A stretch of 64,000 bases of DNA. Origin: Streptomyces beigongshangae. Its GTDB lineage: Bacteria; Actinomycetota; Actinomycetes; Streptomycetales; Streptomycetaceae. The stretch spans positions 1-64,000 of the forward strand of contig NZ_JAHKJW010000019.1 of the NCBI RefSeq assembly GCF_019710745.1, written 5' to 3'. Position numbers and translations under genes: made by a program. Below the pieces are notes generated by a model, which saw nothing but the letters and a program-made list of their open reading frames with translations, was not told where the DNA came from and did not search any database. Each line of letters starts with the position of its first letter. The first letter of the stretch is position 1. This document shows positions 19,410-28,195 of the stretch, in pieces.

Positions 19410-20111
19410 GCCGAGATCTGCTATTGGGCCTCTTATTCACTCTGCGGAACCAAGGCTATGCGGAAAGTGTTCAAATCGGCATAAACCCCGACAGCCGAAA
19501 AGGACCCGGTGAGCGCCCCGGTCCCGCACAGGATGTGCACAGGGAAAGACGCCCAGGAGTTCGATCTCGTTCCGACACGGTCGACGAAGCGAACCCGGTC
19601 ACCTGTCGATCACGGGGATCACGGGGATCACGGAGATCACAGGGATCACAGGGACCACGGGGTCGCGCCGAGGCTCGTGCGCCCGGTTGTGCGCCATGTG
19701 TCCCGGCAACCCCGTGCACAAACCTTTCACCTTTCAGACGGACCGGATGGGGTGAAACGGCACCGCATCCCGGACGTCAAGTTGACAGTACGGGTGTGAA
19801 CCGGTGTGCTGGTGGGCATGCTCGCGAACTCGGTACCCACCACGACCCGCACCGCCGGGTCCCTCGGTGCTGCCGTCCACGTTCGCTGTAGCTGTTGCTG
19901 TTGCTGTCGCAGCTGTTGAGCCCACCTCGCTCCCGCTGCCGCCGGATCCACCGGGACCGGCCGCCCGGACCGGCCACCGGTCCCCCCGCCCGTACCGGGG
20001 CACGTCCCACGCCCGTACCAGGGCAACACCCCACGCCCGCGATCCGGGCGGCCGGTACGCGACACCCCAGACCTCCAGCACTCCCATCCGCCGAGGAATC
20101 CACCGCACCCC
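19410..20111. other. Intergenic region between whiB and the cysteine dioxygenase-like gene
   Basis: Together with the whiB leader this is about 800 bases without a convincing gene; the short open frames here lack both ribosome-binding sites and the G/C third-position pattern. It includes a less GC-rich stretch (19430-19500), six tandem 9-bp repeats (19608-19661), a TTGACA at 19782-19787 with no good -10 partner, and a short GCTGTT-type repeat around 19885-19917. Confidence 0.6.
19608..19661. repeat. Six tandem copies of a 9-bp GATCACGGG repeat
   Basis: Units 1 and 2 are GATCACGGG, unit 3 GATCACGGA, units 4 and 5 GATCACAGG and unit 6 GACCACGGG. The array starts about 300 bases upstream of the whiB ATG. 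Confidence 0.9.
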
Positions 20112-20636
20112 ATGAACAGCGACAGCGACCTCCAGATCGCCGGCGACATCCTCGAAGTACCGCACCTGCTCCAGCCGCCGCGCGAACATCCGGCCACCGT
20201 GGCCGAGTTCGCCGGCCTCGCCCGCTCCCTCGCCGCCGACCCCTCCCAGTGGCGCCACCTCGTCCGGTACGACGCGGCCTCCCGCTGGTACCACCGGCTG
20301 CGCACCGGTCCCGGCTACGAGGTGTGGCTGCTGTCCTGGGTCCCCGGACAGGGCAGCGGACCGCACGGCCACGGCCCGTCCTCCGGCGTGCTCACCGTCC
20401 TGGAGGGGGCGCTGACCGAGCGCACCGAGCGGGGCACGCGCGCCCTGGGCGCGGGCGCCCAGCGGGTGTTCGCGCCGGGTTACGCGCACGAGGTCGTCAA
20501 CGACTCGCTCGAACCCGCCGTCAGCCTGCACGTGTACTTCCCCGGACTGACCGAGATGCCGATGCTCGCCCCGGCCGGGCCGCGTTCGGCCCAGGAGACC
20601 CCCAACGCCCGGTGCGCGCCGGCCGAGGTCCCGTAA
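20112..20636 (+). CDS. Cysteine dioxygenase-family cupin protein
   Basis: A 174-residue protein of the type I cysteine dioxygenase family: an N-terminal helical part, then a cupin with the metal ligands in PHGHGPSSG (two His, ~residue 78) and in PGYAHEVVN (His ~residue 124). Family enzymes use a 3-His non-haem iron site to add O2 to a thiol such as cysteine or 3-mercaptopropionate. Which thiol cannot be told from sequence alone. It precedes fbiA by 42 bases on the same strand and may share its transcript; a link between thiol oxidation and F420 synthesis is not known. Confidence 0.85.
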   Translation: MNSDSDLQIAGDILEVPHLLQPPREHPATVAEFAGLARSLAADPSQWRHLVRYDAASRWYHRLRTGPGYEVWLLSWVPGQGSGPHGHGPSSGVLTVLEGALTERTERGTRALGAGAQRVFAPGYAHEVVNDSLEPAVSLHVYFPGLTEMPMLAPAGPRSAQETPNARCAPAEVP

Positions 20637-20678
20637 CCGGCTGACACGATGCCGCGGCCGCCTGCGAGACTGCATGCC

Positions 20679-21638
20679 ATGCGCATTGTGGTTCTGGCAG
20701 GCGGCATCGGCGGTGCCCGGTTCCTGCGTGGTCTCCAGCAGGCCGCGCCGGACGCGGAGATCACCGTCATCGGCAACACCGGGGACGACATCCACCTCTT
20801 CGGGCTGAAGGTCTGCCCGGACCTCGACACGGTGATGTACACCCTCGGCGGCGGCATCAACGAGGAACAGGGCTGGGGGCGGGCCGACGAGACGTTCCAC
20901 CTCAAGGAGGAGCTGACGGCGTACGGCGCCGGGCCCTCCTGGTTCGGTCTGGGCGACCGGGACTTCGCGACGCACATCGTGCGCACGCAGATGCTGAACG
21001 CCGGATATCCGCTCAGCGCCGTCACGGAGGCGCTGTGCGACCGCTGGAAGCCGGGCGTCCGGCTGATCCCCATGACCGACGACCGCGTCGAGACCCATGT
21101 GGCCGTCGAGGTGGACGGCGAGCGCAGGGCCGTCCACTTCCAGGAGTACTGGGTGCGGCTGCGGGCCTCCGTGGACGCGCAGGCCGTGGTCCCGGTGGGC
21201 GCCGAGCAGGCCAAGCCGGCGCCCGGGGTGCTGGAGGCCGTCGCCGGGGCGGACGTCATCCTCTTCCCGCCGTCCAACCCCGTGGTGTCCGTCGGCACGA
21301 TCCTCGCCGTGCCCGGCATACGGGAGGCGATCGCCGAGGCCGGGGTGCCGGTGGTGGGGCTCTCCCCCATCGTCGGGGACGCGCCCGTGCGCGGCATGGC
21401 CGACAAGGTCCTCGCGGCCGTCGGTGTCGAGTCCAGCGCGGCGGCGGTCGCCGAGCACTACGGCTCGGGGCTCCTGGACGGCTGGCTGGTCGACACGGTG
21501 GACTCCGCGCTGGTGGAGCGGGTCGACGCGGCGGGCATCCGGTGCCGTGCCGTCCCGCTGATGATGACCGACCTCGACGCGACGGCCGCGATGGCCCGCG
21601 AGGCGCTGACGCTGGCGGAGGAGGTGCGGGGCGCTTGA
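20679..21638 (+). CDS. fbiA: F420 biosynthesis transferase (CofD/FbiA)
   Basis: Transfers the activated phospho-enolpyruvyl (actinobacteria) or phospholactyl moiety onto Fo to give dehydro-F420-0 / F420-0. The 319-residue protein begins with the family's VVLAGGIGGARFLRGL motif, followed by GNTGDDIHLFGL, the LGGGINEEQGWGR stretch and the LPPSNP-type loop (here LFPPSNPVVS) that binds GDP. The start is MRIVVLAGG, 10 residues into the longest open frame, where the family normally begins. It overlaps fbiB by 4 bases. Confidence 0.95.
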   Translation: MRIVVLAGGIGGARFLRGLQQAAPDAEITVIGNTGDDIHLFGLKVCPDLDTVMYTLGGGINEEQGWGRADETFHLKEELTAYGAGPSWFGLGDRDFATHIVRTQMLNAGYPLSAVTEALCDRWKPGVRLIPMTDDRVETHVAVEVDGERRAVHFQEYWVRLRASVDAQAVVPVGAEQAKPAPGVLEAVAGADVILFPPSNPVVSVGTILAVPGIREAIAEAGVPVVGLSPIVGDAPVRGMADKVLAAVGVESSAAAVAEHYGSGLLDGWLVDTVDSALVERVDAAGIRCRAVPLMMTDLDATAAMAREALTLAEEVRGA

Positions 21639-23002
21639 GCGACGGGACGTTCCGGGGCACGCCGGACGGCGGACCGCCGTCCGGCGCCCCCGGCTACCGG
21701 GTCTGGGCACTGCCCGGGCTGCCCGAGGTACGGCCGGGCGACGACCTCGCCAAGCTGATCGCCGCCACCGGTCCCGGACTCGTGGACGGGGACGTGCTGC
21801 TGGTCACGTCGAAGATCGTGTCCAAGGCGGAGGGGCGCGTCGTCGAGGCGGCGGACCGGGAGGCGGCCATCGACGCCGAGACCGTGCGGGTCGTGGCCCG
21901 GCGGGGCGCGTTGCGCATCGTGGAGAACCGGCAGGGCCTCGTGATGGCCGCCGCCGGGGTGGACGCGTCGAACACGCCCGCCGGGACCGTGCTGCTGCTG
22001 CCCGAGGACCCCGACGCCTCGGCGCGCGCGATCCGGGACGGCCTGCGGGACGTCCTCGGTGTCGAGGTCGGGGTCCTCGTCACGGACACGTTCGGGCGGC
22101 CCTGGCGGACCGGGCTCACCGACGTCGCCATCGGCGCCGCCGGCGTGCGGGTGCTCGACGACCTGCGGGGCGGCACCGACGCGCACGGGAACCCGCTCAC
22201 CGCCACCGTCGTCGCCACCGCCGACGAACTCGCCGCGGCCGGGGACCTGGTCAAGGGCAAGGCCGAGGGGCTGCCGGTCGCCGTCGTGCGCGGACTGTCC
22301 CACGTGGTGCGCACGGCCGGCGCGGACGGCGCGGACGGTCCGGACGAAGGGGCCCGCGGCATGGTCCGGGGCGCCCGCGACGACATGTTCCGGCTCGGCA
22401 CCTCCGAGGCCGTACGGGAGGCGGTCACCCGGCGCCGTACCGTACGGGCCTTCACCGACGAGCCCGTCGACCCCGGCGCCGTACGGCGTGCGGTGGCCGC
22501 GGCGGTGACCGCGCCGGCCCCGCACCACACGACGCCGTGGCGGTTCGTCCTCCTGGAGACGGCCGGGTCGCGCACGCGGCTCCTCGACGCCATGCGGGAC
22601 GCCTGGATCGCCGATCTGGAGCGGGACGGGAAGAGCGCGGAGTCCGTCGCCCGGCGGGTGCGCCGCGGGGACGTGCTGCGCAACGCCCCGTACCTCGTCG
22701 TGCCGTGCCTCGTCATGACCGGGTCCCACACCTACGGCGACGCCCGGCGCGACGGGGCCGAACGGGAGATGTTCGTGGTCGCCGCGGGCGCCGGTGTGCA
22801 GAACTTCCTGGTGGCGCTCGCCGGGGAGCGGCTCGGGTCCGCGTGGGTGTCGTCGACGATGTTCTGCCGGGACGTGGTCCGGGACGTGCTCGCGCTGCCC
22901 GCGGACTGGGATCCGATGGGGGCCGTCGCCGTCGGGCACGCGGCCGGGGAGCCGCGGGCCAGGCCCGAGCGGGACGCGGGGGCGTTCATCGAGGTGCGAT
23001 GA
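21635..23002 (+). CDS. fbiB: Bifunctional F420-0:gamma-glutamyl ligase / dehydro-F420-0 reductase
   Basis: A full-length two-domain FbiB of 455 residues. The N-terminal ~245 residues are the CofE-type ligase that adds the poly-glutamate tail (LLVTSKIVSKAEGRVV, VTDTFGRPWRTGLTDVAIG, and the VVRGLSHV end). The C-terminal ~200 residues are an FMN-binding nitroreductase-like domain (VTRRRTVRAFTDEPVD, GVQNFLVALAGERLG) that reduces dehydro-F420-0. The start is an unusual TTG overlapping the fbiA stop, supported by GGAGGAGG about 10 bases upstream. FbiC and FbiD, the other F420 enzymes, are not in this window. Confidence 0.93.
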   Translation: MSDGTFRGTPDGGPPSGAPGYRVWALPGLPEVRPGDDLAKLIAATGPGLVDGDVLLVTSKIVSKAEGRVVEAADREAAIDAETVRVVARRGALRIVENRQGLVMAAAGVDASNTPAGTVLLLPEDPDASARAIRDGLRDVLGVEVGVLVTDTFGRPWRTGLTDVAIGAAGVRVLDDLRGGTDAHGNPLTATVVATADELAAAGDLVKGKAEGLPVAVVRGLSHVVRTAGADGADGPDEGARGMVRGARDDMFRLGTSEAVREAVTRRRTVRAFTDEPVDPGAVRRAVAAAVTAPAPHHTTPWRFVLLETAGSRTRLLDAMRDAWIADLERDGKSAESVARRVRRGDVLRNAPYLVVPCLVMTGSHTYGDARRDGAEREMFVVAAGAGVQNFLVALAGERLGSAWVSSTMFCRDVVRDVLALPADWDPMGAVAVGHAAGEPRARPERDAGAFIEVR

Positions 23003-23134
23003 CCCGCGGTCCGCCGCCTTTCCACCGCCCCCTGTTCTCCCGCCCCCCGTTTCCCGCTCTCCCGCTCCCCTGTTTCCTGTTCTCGCATGTCTCCCGCATG
23101 TCTCCCGAGCGGCTTCACCCGAAGGACCCCATCC

Positions 23135-24187
23135 GTGGCCGGACGCTTCGAACAGCGGCCCACGCGTACGACCATGCGCGGCGGGCGGGCCGGTGTGCCC
23201 TCACCCCGGCCGGCGCCGGACACCCTCATCGGGACCGGGACCGGGACCGGGACCGGGACCGGCGCGGGCCTCGGCGGTCGGACGCGGAGCTGGGTGCCGC
23301 CGTGGCCGCTCGATCTGCGGCTCGTGCTCGGGCCGTTGCGGCGGGGGCCCGCCGACCCCACCTTCCGCGCGACTCCCGACGGGTCCGTGTGGCGGGCCAG
23401 CCTCACTCCTGTCGGACCCGGCACCCTGCGGGTGTCCGCGTGCGCGGGCGTCGTGCACGGCGAGGCGTGGGGGCCCGGGGCGGAGTGGCTGCTGGACCGG
23501 CTTCCCCGGATGCTCGGCGAGGCGGACGACCCCGGGGCCTTCGAGCCCCGGCACCGGCTGGTCGCGATGTCCCGGCACCGGCGGCCCGGACTGCGGCTGA
23601 CGTGCACCGGGCTGGTGCTGGAGTCGTTGATCCCGTCGATCCTGGAGCAGAAGGTCACGGTCGACGAGGCGTACCGGGCCTGGCGGGCGCTGGTGCGGAG
23701 GTACGGCATGCCCGCGCCGGGGCCGCCGGCCGGGGGCGGGGGCATGTTCGTCATGCCCGAGCCCCGGGTGTGGTCGCTGATCCCCTCGTGGGAGTGGCAC
23801 CGGGCCGGGGTCGACAACAAGCGGGCGTCGACGATCCTGCGGGCCGTGCGGGTGGCCCGGCGGATGGAGGAGGCCGTCGCGCTCGATGTGCCGGCCGCGC
23901 GGGAGCGGCTCGAAAAGGTGCCGGGGATCGGGCCGTGGACCTCCGCGGAGACCGTGCAGCGCAGTCACGGGGCGGCGGACGCGGTCACCGTCGGCGACCT
24001 GAACCTGCCGGGGATCATCGGGTACGCGCTCGCCGGGAACCGGGACGCGGACGACACGGTGATGCTGGAGCTGCTGGAGCCGTACGCGGGACAGCGGCAC
24101 CGGGCCGCCCGGCTGATCCTGCTGAGCGGGCGCACGCCGCCCCGGCGGCATCCGAAGCGGTCCCGCGGGGACATCGGGCGGCTGTGA
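23135..24187 (+). CDS. AlkA-type DNA-3-methyladenine glycosylase
   Basis: Base-excision repair glycosylase of the helix-hairpin-helix superfamily, 350 residues. The hairpin is LEKVPGIGPWTSAETV (~residue 255) and the catalytic Asp lies in VGDLNLP ~25 residues later, as in AlkA. The first ~60 residues are low-complexity; five tandem GGGACC hexamers (23231-23262) encode an alternating Gly-Thr run. The GTG start is taken because GAAGGA precedes it by about 9 bases. It follows fbiB by 132 bases on the same strand. It lacks the Ada methyltransferase domain found fused in some actinobacterial AlkA proteins. Confidence 0.88.
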   Translation: MAGRFEQRPTRTTMRGGRAGVPSPRPAPDTLIGTGTGTGTGTGAGLGGRTRSWVPPWPLDLRLVLGPLRRGPADPTFRATPDGSVWRASLTPVGPGTLRVSACAGVVHGEAWGPGAEWLLDRLPRMLGEADDPGAFEPRHRLVAMSRHRRPGLRLTCTGLVLESLIPSILEQKVTVDEAYRAWRALVRRYGMPAPGPPAGGGGMFVMPEPRVWSLIPSWEWHRAGVDNKRASTILRAVRVARRMEEAVALDVPAARERLEKVPGIGPWTSAETVQRSHGAADAVTVGDLNLPGIIGYALAGNRDADDTVMLELLEPYAGQRHRAARLILLSGRTPPRRHPKRSRGDIGRL

Positions 24188-24216
24188 GCCCCGGCTCCGA
24201 GGAGCCGGGAGCCCCG

Positions 24217-25299
24217 TCACCGGTCCGACGAGAAGCGCAGTGAGGCGCCGGGGATGCGGGCGTCGCACCAGACGCGTACGCCGTCCCTGAGTTCGTTGTC
24301 CGGGCCCACCGTCGCTCCGTCGCCTATCACCGCGCCCGTCAGGACCGAGCGGGCACCCACCCGGGCGCCGGCGCCCACCAGGGAGTCCGTGATGACCGCG
24401 TTCGGCTCCACGACGGCGTCCGCCAGGATCGTGGAGCCGAGGACGCGGGCGCCCTCCCCCACCGTCGCGCCCCTGCCGACGACCGTGCCGGCCGTCAGTT
24501 TGGCGCCGGGGGCGACCGAGGCCGTCGGGAGGACCAGGCTGTCGCCGCGGCGGCCCGGCACGGCCGGGGACGGCACCCTGCCGAGGACCAGGTCGGCGGA
24601 GCCGCGTACGAATGCCTGGGGGGTGCCCAGGTCAAGCCAGTACGTGGAGTCGACCATGCCCTGGAGGTGGGCGCCGGCGGCCAGCAGGTCCGGGAACGTC
24701 TCCCGTTCGACCGAGACGGGGCGGCCCACGGGGATCGAGTCGACGACCGACCGGCGGAAGACGTACGCGCCCGCGTTGATCTGGTCGGTGACGATCTCCT
24801 CCGGCGTCTGGGGTTTCTCCAGGAACGCCCGGACGCGGCCCGAGGCGTCCGTCGGGACCAGGCCGTAGGCCCGCGGGTCCGTCACCCGGGTCAGGTGCAG
24901 TGAGACGTCCGCTCCGGAGGACCGGTGGGTGGCGACCAGGGCGCGGATGTCCAGGCCCGTCAGGATGTCCCCGTTGAAGACCAGTACGGGGTCGTCGGGG
25001 GCGGAGCGCAGACGGGAGGCCACGTTCCGGATGGCGCCGCCGGTGCCGAGGGGCTCGTCCTCGGTGACGTACTCCAGGTGGAGCCCCAGCGACGAGCCGT
25101 CGCCGAAGTGGGGCTCGAAGACCTCGGCCAGGTAGGACGTGGCGAGCACGATGTGCTCGACCCCCGCCGCCCGCGCCCGCGCCAGCTGGTGCGTGAGGAA
25201 CGGCACCCCGGCCGCCGGGACCATCGGTTTCGGCGTGCGCACCGTGAGGGGGCGCAGCCGGGTGCCCTTGCCGCCGACCAGGAGGATCGCTTCCGTCAC
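24217..25299 (-). CDS. manC: Mannose-1-phosphate guanylyltransferase-type nucleotidyltransferase
   Basis: A 360-residue sugar nucleotidyltransferase: the ILLVGGKGTRLRPLT nucleotide-binding start (residue 5), Mg-binding Asp in LVFNGDILTG (~residue 110), and a catalytic domain to ~235. A C-terminal left-handed beta-helix follows with hexapeptide repeats (GTVVGRGATVGEGARV and on). The position matches ManC/Rv3264c, so it most likely makes GDP-mannose from GTP and mannose-1-phosphate. A related specificity such as UDP- or dTDP-sugars cannot be excluded from motifs alone. Convergent with the DNA glycosylase gene; 29 bases separate the stops. Confidence 0.87.
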   Translation of the reverse strand: MTEAILLVGGKGTRLRPLTVRTPKPMVPAAGVPFLTHQLARARAAGVEHIVLATSYLAEVFEPHFGDGSSLGLHLEYVTEDEPLGTGGAIRNVASRLRSAPDDPVLVFNGDILTGLDIRALVATHRSSGADVSLHLTRVTDPRAYGLVPTDASGRVRAFLEKPQTPEEIVTDQINAGAYVFRRSVVDSIPVGRPVSVERETFPDLLAAGAHLQGMVDSTYWLDLGTPQAFVRGSADLVLGRVPSPAVPGRRGDSLVLPTASVAPGAKLTAGTVVGRGATVGEGARVLGSTILADAVVEPNAVITDSLVGAGARVGARSVLTGAVIGDGATVGPDNELRDGVRVWCDARIPGASLRFSSDR

Positions 25300-25461
25300 C
25301 TGTCGTCCCCGTTTCCTGACGGGGCCGGTCGGACGGATCCGACCGGCCGGTGTGTGCGGACCGTTCCGATGACCGTGCGGCGCCCGGGGAGGACGGCCGT
25401 GGGAGCCGCCGGGCCCGGCCGGTCCCGCGCGCCGGACCTCACCGCTCCCGTCGGCCGGGCC

Positions 25462-27183
25462 TCATCGCCCCTGGTAGCGGGCCGAAGCGGCGCGGGTCTT
25501 GCCGAGTTTCGCGTACAGCCGACGGCCCGGGCATTCGGTGGCGAACCCGTCCCGGTGACCGGAGATTACATTGAGTCGTACGTTCTTGCCCTTTCGGTAC
25601 AGATTTCCACCTCCCGATGTGAGGTAGGTCTTGCCGCGCGGGTTCGCCCCGTGCAGTCCGAGCTTCCACGCCGTGAGCCGGGCGACGGCCTTCACCACGG
25701 CGGCGGGCGGGTTCGTGGCGCCGAAACTCCCGAGGACGGCGATCCCCGTGCTCCTGCTGTTGAAACCGAGAGTGTGGGCGCCCATCACCGGTCTGGCCAC
25801 ACCACCGGCCCGGCCCTCGTAGATGTTTCCGCACTTGTCGACGAGGAAGTTGTAGCCGATGTCACGCCATCCGCTGCTCCTCACGTGGTAGCGGTAGATA
25901 CTGCGGATGACTGAAGGGGCCTGCGCGCAGCGGTAGTTGTTGCCCGTGGCGCTGTGGTGGACGAAGGCCGCCCGAACCGTCTTCGTGTAGCTGAACTTCC
26001 GCTCCCGCAGACCCTCGTCGGCGCCCCAGCCCCGGCGGGTGACGATGCGTGGGCGTGCGCCGATGTAGGGCCTCGCGCGCTGCCCCGCGACCACGCCGGC
26101 CGCGTCCTTCCACACGCCGCGGGCCGCCGACAGGGCGGCCCGTGTCTCCTTGCGGCTCAGGGCCGGGATCTCGGTGGCACCGGCGGGGGCGAGTGCCGCG
26201 TTGGCGGCGGAGGCCGCGGACTCGGCGGCCGGGAAGCCGGCGTGCCCGGTCTCCGGTCCGGGGTCCTGGGACGCGGGTCCGGCACCGGGGTCGACCAGTT
26301 CGACGCGCAGGCCGCCGGGGAGGGGCTCCGCGGCGTGGGCACCACCGGTCCGGCCGTCCGCCGTCGTCGCCGTCGCCGTCGGCCGGACCCTGACCTCCAC
26401 GCCGTCCGAGTCGCCCACCCACAGAGGGGCCGTGGAGCCGCGCACCCGGCCGGAGGCGCGCTCCGCGGTGTCGGGGTCGGCCGCGTGCTCGTGGTTGTGG
26501 GCCTCCAGGTCCTGCCAGGCGGACCAGTCCGTGGTGCCGCCGGCGCGGGTACGGACCTGGACCCGGCCGTGGAGTTCGCTGTCGGGGTCGTCCCAGACGA
26601 CGCCGACGAGCGAGAAGTGCCGTACGTCCCGCCGGGCGAGGCCGTGGGGCTGCGAGGGCGAGGGGGGCAGGGCGCGGTCGCCGGAGGGGGCGGAGGACGG
26701 GGTCCGGAGGGCGCTGCCGGGCGGGAGGGGGGTGAGCGGGAAGGACTGGGTGCTGCCGGGGACGGCGGCGGCCCGGGTGGTACGCGCCGCGGTGGGAGCC
26801 GCCGGTGCGGCCTCGGGGAGGACCGTCGACGCCCCCGGGGACGCGGGCCGGACACGCACCGCCCGGCCGTACGCCGGCCTGTCGTGCACCGGCCTGCCGT
26901 ACGCCGCCGGTCTGCCGTACGCGGATTCGCCGGATACCGGTTCGCCGGACGCCGAGGGGCCGGACGCCGGGGGGCCGGACGCCCGCCTCCCCGGCACCGG
27001 GACGCCGGAGGCCGGGGTGTCGGGTGTCCGGTCGTCCGGAGCGGTTCGTTCGGGGGCCGGACTGCCGGCGGTCGGCCGCTCGGCCGCCGGGGGTGTGGCC
27101 GTGGCCTCCGAGGACAGCGCCAGCGGAAGGGCCAGGGCGGCCGCACAGGTGACGGCGATCGAGGAAGCAAGGTGTCCACGCAT
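25462..27183 (-). CDS. Secreted peptidoglycan recognition protein / N-acetylmuramoyl-L-alanine amidase
   Basis: About 573 residues. A signal peptide (MRGHLASSIAV to ~residue 30) leads to a ~100-residue Pro/Ala/Gly low-complexity segment with repeated RPAYGR-type units, a middle region, and a C-terminal PGRP/Amidase_2 domain (last ~210 residues). Zinc ligands are visible as His in AAFVHHSATG and as His and Cys in SGHRDGFATECPG, so amidase activity is likely: cleavage of the lactyl bond between MurNAc and L-Ala outside the cell. The start at 27183 has AGGA eight bases before it; an in-frame ATG at 27201 is the alternative. It lies between manC and the LCP cluster, fitting a cell-wall locus. Confidence 0.9.
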   Translation of the reverse strand: MRGHLASSIAVTCAAALALPLALSSEATATPPAAERPTAGSPAPERTAPDDRTPDTPASGVPVPGRRASGPPASGPSASGEPVSGESAYGRPAAYGRPVHDRPAYGRAVRVRPASPGASTVLPEAAPAAPTAARTTRAAAVPGSTQSFPLTPLPPGSALRTPSSAPSGDRALPPSPSQPHGLARRDVRHFSLVGVVWDDPDSELHGRVQVRTRAGGTTDWSAWQDLEAHNHEHAADPDTAERASGRVRGSTAPLWVGDSDGVEVRVRPTATATTADGRTGGAHAAEPLPGGLRVELVDPGAGPASQDPGPETGHAGFPAAESAASAANAALAPAGATEIPALSRKETRAALSAARGVWKDAAGVVAGQRARPYIGARPRIVTRRGWGADEGLRERKFSYTKTVRAAFVHHSATGNNYRCAQAPSVIRSIYRYHVRSSGWRDIGYNFLVDKCGNIYEGRAGGVARPVMGAHTLGFNSRSTGIAVLGSFGATNPPAAVVKAVARLTAWKLGLHGANPRGKTYLTSGGGNLYRKGKNVRLNVISGHRDGFATECPGRRLYAKLGKTRAASARYQGR

Positions 27184-27190
27184 GCCCCTG

Positions 27191-27228
27191 ATCCTGGACA
27201 TAGCGGTACTTACCTGTCCATCCAGGAT
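27191..27228. promoter_or_regulatory. Inverted repeat at the amidase start
   Basis: ATCCTGGA (27191-27198) and TCCAGGAT (27221-27228) are perfect inverted copies 22 bases apart, with a second nested pair TGGACA / TGTCCA (27195-27200, 27215-27220). It covers the leader just before the chosen amidase start, so it may be an operator or an mRNA hairpin. Confidence 0.5.
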
Positions 27229-27310
27229 GTGACGACCCGTCGGTCTTTTCGGCCGAACCGGTGCCCCGCGACGCCCCGTGCGGGCGGTTGCCCGCGTACG
27301 CTTGCGTCCC

Positions 27311-28066
27311 GTGAACGCCACCGACCGCACCCCTGCCGACCTGCTGCGATCCGCGCTCGCCACGGATCCGGCGCGCCCCCTCGTGACCTTCTACGACGAC
27401 GCCACGGGCGAACGTGTCGAACTGTCCGTGGCCACCTTCGCCAATTGGGTGGCCAAGACCGCGAATCTGCTCCAGGGCGAACTGGGCGCCGAGCCCGGTG
27501 AGCGGGTGGCGCTGCTGCTGCCCGCGCACTGGCAGACGGCCGTGTGGCTGCTCGCGTGCTCCTCCGTGGGCGTGGTGGCCGACGTCGGGGGTGACGCCGG
27601 CTCCGCCGATCACGTGGTCGCCGGACCGGGACGGTTCGAGGCGGGCCTCGCGTGCGGCGGGGAGCGGGTGGCCCTGTCGCTCGCGCCTCTGGGGCGGCGC
27701 TTCGCCCAGGTGCCGTCCGGGTACGTCGACTACGCCGTCGAGGTACCGGGGCAGGGGGACGTCTTCCGGCCGTACGGGGTGGTGGACCCGGAAGGTGCGG
27801 CCCTGGTCGTGGCGGGGGCGCAGCTGAGCGGGGCGGAGGTGGTCGAGCGGGCCCGGGGGGACGCGGGGCGGTTCGGCCTGGTGGGACCGACGGCGCGGCT
27901 GCTGTCGGAGCTCCCCTACGACACGTGGGACGGGCTGAGCGCCGGGCTCTACGCCCCGCTGGCCGCCGGCGGGTCCGTGGTCCTGTGCCGCAATACCGAC
28001 CAGCTCGGGGAGGACGCGCTGGCCAAGCGCATCGAGAGCGAACGGGTCACCTCGACGGCCCGCTGA
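27311..28066 (+). CDS. TIGR03089 family protein (truncated adenylation-type fold)
   Basis: A 251-residue protein related to the N-terminal part of AMP-binding (acyl-CoA synthetase) enzymes: RTPADLLRSALATDPARPLVTFYDD, a canonical GERVALLLP strand near residue 75, and the SAGLYAPLAAGGSVVLC stretch near 225. The AMP-binding Thr/Ser/Gly-rich loop and the whole C-terminal lid domain are missing, so an adenylation activity is unlikely. This shortened form is the family norm, found next to LCP genes in actinobacteria (Rv3268 beside Rv3267). The GTG start follows a short leader; no strong ribosome-binding site is seen. Confidence 0.85.
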   Translation: MNATDRTPADLLRSALATDPARPLVTFYDDATGERVELSVATFANWVAKTANLLQGELGAEPGERVALLLPAHWQTAVWLLACSSVGVVADVGGDAGSADHVVAGPGRFEAGLACGGERVALSLAPLGRRFAQVPSGYVDYAVEVPGQGDVFRPYGVVDPEGAALVVAGAQLSGAEVVERARGDAGRFGLVGPTARLLSELPYDTWDGLSAGLYAPLAAGGSVVLCRNTDQLGEDALAKRIESERVTSTAR

Positions 28067-28195
28067 GGCGTTCACCCGCCCGGCGCCCGCCTCCCCCGTT
28101 CGGTCCAGCCCCTGAAGCCCTCCGCCCCCGGCCGCGTCATGGTCGTAGGGGCAGGTCCGAGCAGGTTCGGACGGTGGCGGCGGGAGGGGTGGAGC

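Noticed and set aside
19608..19661. CRISPR-like array
   Set aside because: Units are contiguous 9-mers without spacers and there are no cas genes.
23231..23262. GGGACC hexamer run as a frameshift site in the DNA glycosylase gene
   Set aside because: Five hexamers keep the frame and encode Gly-Thr repeats in a non-conserved N-terminal tail; nothing suggests programmed slippage.
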